From Prevotella sp. (GTDB lineage Bacteria > Bacteroidota > Bacteroidia > Bacteroidales > Bacteroidaceae), in assembly GCA_017458125.1 (NCBI GenBank), contig JAFTGB010000036.1, positions 1 through 47,877 of the forward strand: a stretch of DNA of 47,877 bases, given 5' to 3'. Below, piece by piece: positions 46,390 to 47,877 of the stretch. How positions within the stretch are numbered: the first letter of the stretch is position 1; every line of letters begins with the position of its first letter. Below the pieces are notes generated by a model, which did no database searches, was not told the DNA's origin, and worked only from the letters and a program-made list of their open reading frames with translations. Made by a program: the position numbers and the translations under genes.

Positions 46390-46530
46390 TTTTTCAACGA
46401 AGAGGAGAGGAGCAGGGCGGAGGTAGTGAACTTTCTTTCGGTTAGACGAAGCTCTTGACCTCGATTTAGTCTCCTCTGCCCATGTACACGGCCGCAGTAC
46501 CTGTTAGAGAATTGACGTGCCGCTAACACG
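46390..46530 (+). ncRNA. Candidate IS110 bridge RNA (two-loop structure)
   Basis: The ~200 nt between the promoter box and the transposase start contain no gene but fold well. An outer stem AGAGGAGA/TCTCCTCT (46,401-46,408 with 46,470-46,477) encloses GAGGT/ACCTC (46,420-46,424 with 46,458-46,462) and a tip TTCG/CGAA (46,437-46,440 with 46,447-46,450). A second hairpin TGTTAG/CTAACA (46,502-46,507 with 46,523-46,528) follows. Established for IS110 elements such as IS621: a bridge RNA from the 5' non-coding end has two loops, one for target and one for donor DNA. The loop segment TAGTGAAC (46,424-46,431) is exactly complementary to GTTCACTA at 47,691-47,698 beyond the transposase, as expected if a loop reads the element border or its flank. 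Transcript ends are estimates. Confidence 0.6.
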
Positions 46531-46597
46531 CCTTTAAAAGATCTGGCTTACGACCCTGCATGTTGCCCCTCCCGTAACTTTAAAACGCCGCAAAGGT

Positions 46598-47632
46598 ATG
46601 AATAAAAATTGGTTTATCGGCATTGATGTCTCGAAAAAAACGCTTGACGCATCGATTTTCGTCGCAGGCGAGGTGATTAACAAGTTTCCCCATGTCCAGG
46701 TGAGGAACGACAAACAGGGCTTTAAAGACTTGTTCAGATGGGCAAAGGAGCAAGGCGTGAAGACGAAGGACTCGCTCTTCGGTCTGGAGTTCACAGGATA
46801 CTACTCCGACGCATTAGAACAATTCCTGGCCAAGAAGCAGATTAGCTACACCATGCTGCCAACGACGGTGGTGAAACACTACCAGCGTGGTCCCCATGAC
46901 AAGAACGACAAGATCGACTCTGCAAAGATAGCAGACTACCTGTTCCGCTTCAACGGCACGGAATGCATCAAGCTGCGTGTGCTGCCGTCCAAGGCCATGC
47001 AGCAGCTGAAGGACCTCAAGAGCGAGCGCAAGTTCCTCGTACAGCAGCGCGTGGCCTGCGAGAACCGCCAGAAAGTCGCCAAGTCGAAGAGCGAGGAGAA
47101 ACACCTGCAGAAGCTCATAGACCTCTACAAGACGGAAATCGAACTGGTGGAGCAGCAGATTGCCGACGTGATAGTGCAGGATGAGGAAATCTACGCTACC
47201 TACAGGCTTCTGAACTCCATCCCCGGAATTGGCTTCGTCAATGCCGTCAATACCATTGCCAATACCCAGAACTTCACGGCGTTTGAGACTGCAAGACAAT
47301 ATGCGAAGTATGTTGGCGTAGCCCCGTCGGAACACTCATCAGGCACAAGTGTCCAATGGCGACGACGACCATCACCGCACGCCGACCTCCAGGCGAAAGC
47401 CGACTTGTCGATGGCTGCTTTGCACGCGATTGAACTAAGCAGGGAGATGAGACAATTGTATGAACGTAAATTAGGAAACAAACCAAAGGACAAAGATATG
47501 CAGAAGAAGGCCCTTAATGTCGTCAAATTCAAACTTATCAGGGAGATGTTCTCCGTAACCAAACAGGCAAGGAACTTTGAACTGAGAGGGCTGGACAAGG
47601 CACAGGCCGAAGCACATAGCACCGAGGAGTGA
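46598..47632 (+). CDS. IS110-family transposase (element B)
   Basis: The protein has 344 residues and is related to, but clearly different from, the enzyme of element A. The DEDD domain shows WFIGIDVSKKTLDASIF, LFGLEFTGYYSD and KNDKIDSAKIADYLF. The C-terminal Tnp_IS116/IS110 domain shows LLNSIPGIGFVNAVNTIA and AKYVGVAPSEHSSGTS with the expected catalytic serine. Its coding sequence is noticeably more GC-rich than that of element A, so the two came from different sources. A candidate bridge RNA lies upstream. The enzyme appears intact. Confidence 0.95.
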   Translation: MNKNWFIGIDVSKKTLDASIFVAGEVINKFPHVQVRNDKQGFKDLFRWAKEQGVKTKDSLFGLEFTGYYSDALEQFLAKKQISYTMLPTTVVKHYQRGPHDKNDKIDSAKIADYLFRFNGTECIKLRVLPSKAMQQLKDLKSERKFLVQQRVACENRQKVAKSKSEEKHLQKLIDLYKTEIELVEQQIADVIVQDEEIYATYRLLNSIPGIGFVNAVNTIANTQNFTAFETARQYAKYVGVAPSEHSSGTSVQWRRRPSPHADLQAKADLSMAALHAIELSREMRQLYERKLGNKPKDKDMQKKALNVVKFKLIREMFSVTKQARNFELRGLDKAQAEAHSTEE

Positions 47633-47642
47633 GTGAACTATG

Positions 47643-47659
47643 GCAGGAGTGCCTCCTGC
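47643..47659 (+). terminator. Hairpin downstream of transposase B
   Basis: GCAGGAG (47,643-47,649) and CTCCTGC (47,653-47,659) form a 7-bp stem with a 3-nt loop, followed by a short T-containing stretch. A moderate terminator. Confidence 0.6.
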
Positions 47660-47877
47660 TACTTTAGTCTCGCTTAAGTAGGTGGATGCGGTTCACTAAT
47701 TAGAAATCAAGATCGTCACTATTTGTTAAAAGAACCAGACCGCATCATTTTGTAACGAAAATGGAATCATACGCCTTTTCGCTACATCAAAATCCGTTGC
47801 TTCAGCCCTCAAAACAAAGAAAATGAAGCTTCTTAACATTTATTAAGTGCCTCATTCTTGGTTTTATCTTAGAAATC
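47660..47877. other. Non-coding right end of the window
   Basis: No gene is seen. GATGCGG (47,685-47,691) and CCGCATC (47,731-47,737) form a 7-bp inverted repeat around the GTTCACTA site that matches the candidate bridge RNA. The right border of element B is probably in or near this stretch. Confidence 0.5.

Noticed and set aside
45232-47632. The two IS110 transposases considered as copies forming a composite transposon
   Set aside because: They are clearly different proteins with different base composition, lie side by side with no cargo between them, and IS110 elements do not form classic composites with terminal repeats.

Overview
The window comes from a Bacteroidota genome, most likely the Prevotellaceae (Prevotella, Segatella or a relative). 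The evidence is a complete SusC-SusD-SusE-SusF starch-binding set, a GH97 SusB-type alpha-glucosidase, a CBM20-bearing 4-alpha-glucanotransferase, and repeated Bacteroidota promoter boxes (TAnnTTTG, twice with a TTG 19-20 bp upstream). These family assignments were made by reading motifs; no database search was run.

Left part (1-31.8 kb, fairly GC-rich, chromosomal in character). (1) The end of an NRPS gene (adenylation, carrier and terminal reductase domains) is followed 2 nt later by a MATE exporter fused to an RsbW-like ATPase domain. (2) The minus-strand operon rplM-rpsI-rpsB-tsf faces them, and a strong hairpin lies between the two transcription units. (3) A type I restriction-modification operon, hsdM - four-helix-bundle gene - hsdS - hsdR, carries two copies of the same 9-bp tandem repeat. 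(4) A starch/malto-oligosaccharide regulon has two arms diverging from one 250-bp control region with a perfect 16-bp LacI-type operator. On the minus strand are lacI-type regulator, GPH/MFS sugar transporter, malQ and GH97. On the plus strand is susCDEF. Outer-membrane binding and import (SusCDEF), periplasmic cleavage (GH97), inner-membrane uptake (MFS) and cytoplasmic glucan transfer (MalQ) would form one pathway; no surface amylase (SusG/GH13) is present. (5) A DUF3467 gene and a sensor-type PP2C phosphatase close this part.

Right part (31.8-47.9 kb, clearly more AT-rich, accessory). (6) After a decayed remnant comes a tightly packed nine-gene minus-strand operon at 38,996-32,442. It encodes a PD-(D/E)XK-like protein, a Sel1-repeat membrane protein, an FtsK/SpoIIIE-type ATPase, two WXG100-like small proteins with a coiled-coil protein between them, a SprT-like metalloprotease, a one-helix membrane peptide and a BspA-type LRR protein. 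It resembles a stripped-down type VII (ESX-like) secretion or contact-dependent system without the known Esa/Ess membrane partners, and is the best candidate here for an undescribed system. (7) Next is an integrative element with a tyrosine integrase, a NUMOD3-like small protein, a Rep_trans-like initiator and a serine recombinase, followed by a small lipoprotein gene whose leader contains a 115-nt nested dyad. (8) The end holds a 5'-truncated Abi_2 abortive-infection gene and two different IS110-family elements. The second has a structured segment upstream of its transposase that fits an IS110 bridge RNA.

No rRNA, tRNA or CRISPR array was recognised. Several start codons were moved inward from TTG codons to ATG, as stated in each entry.
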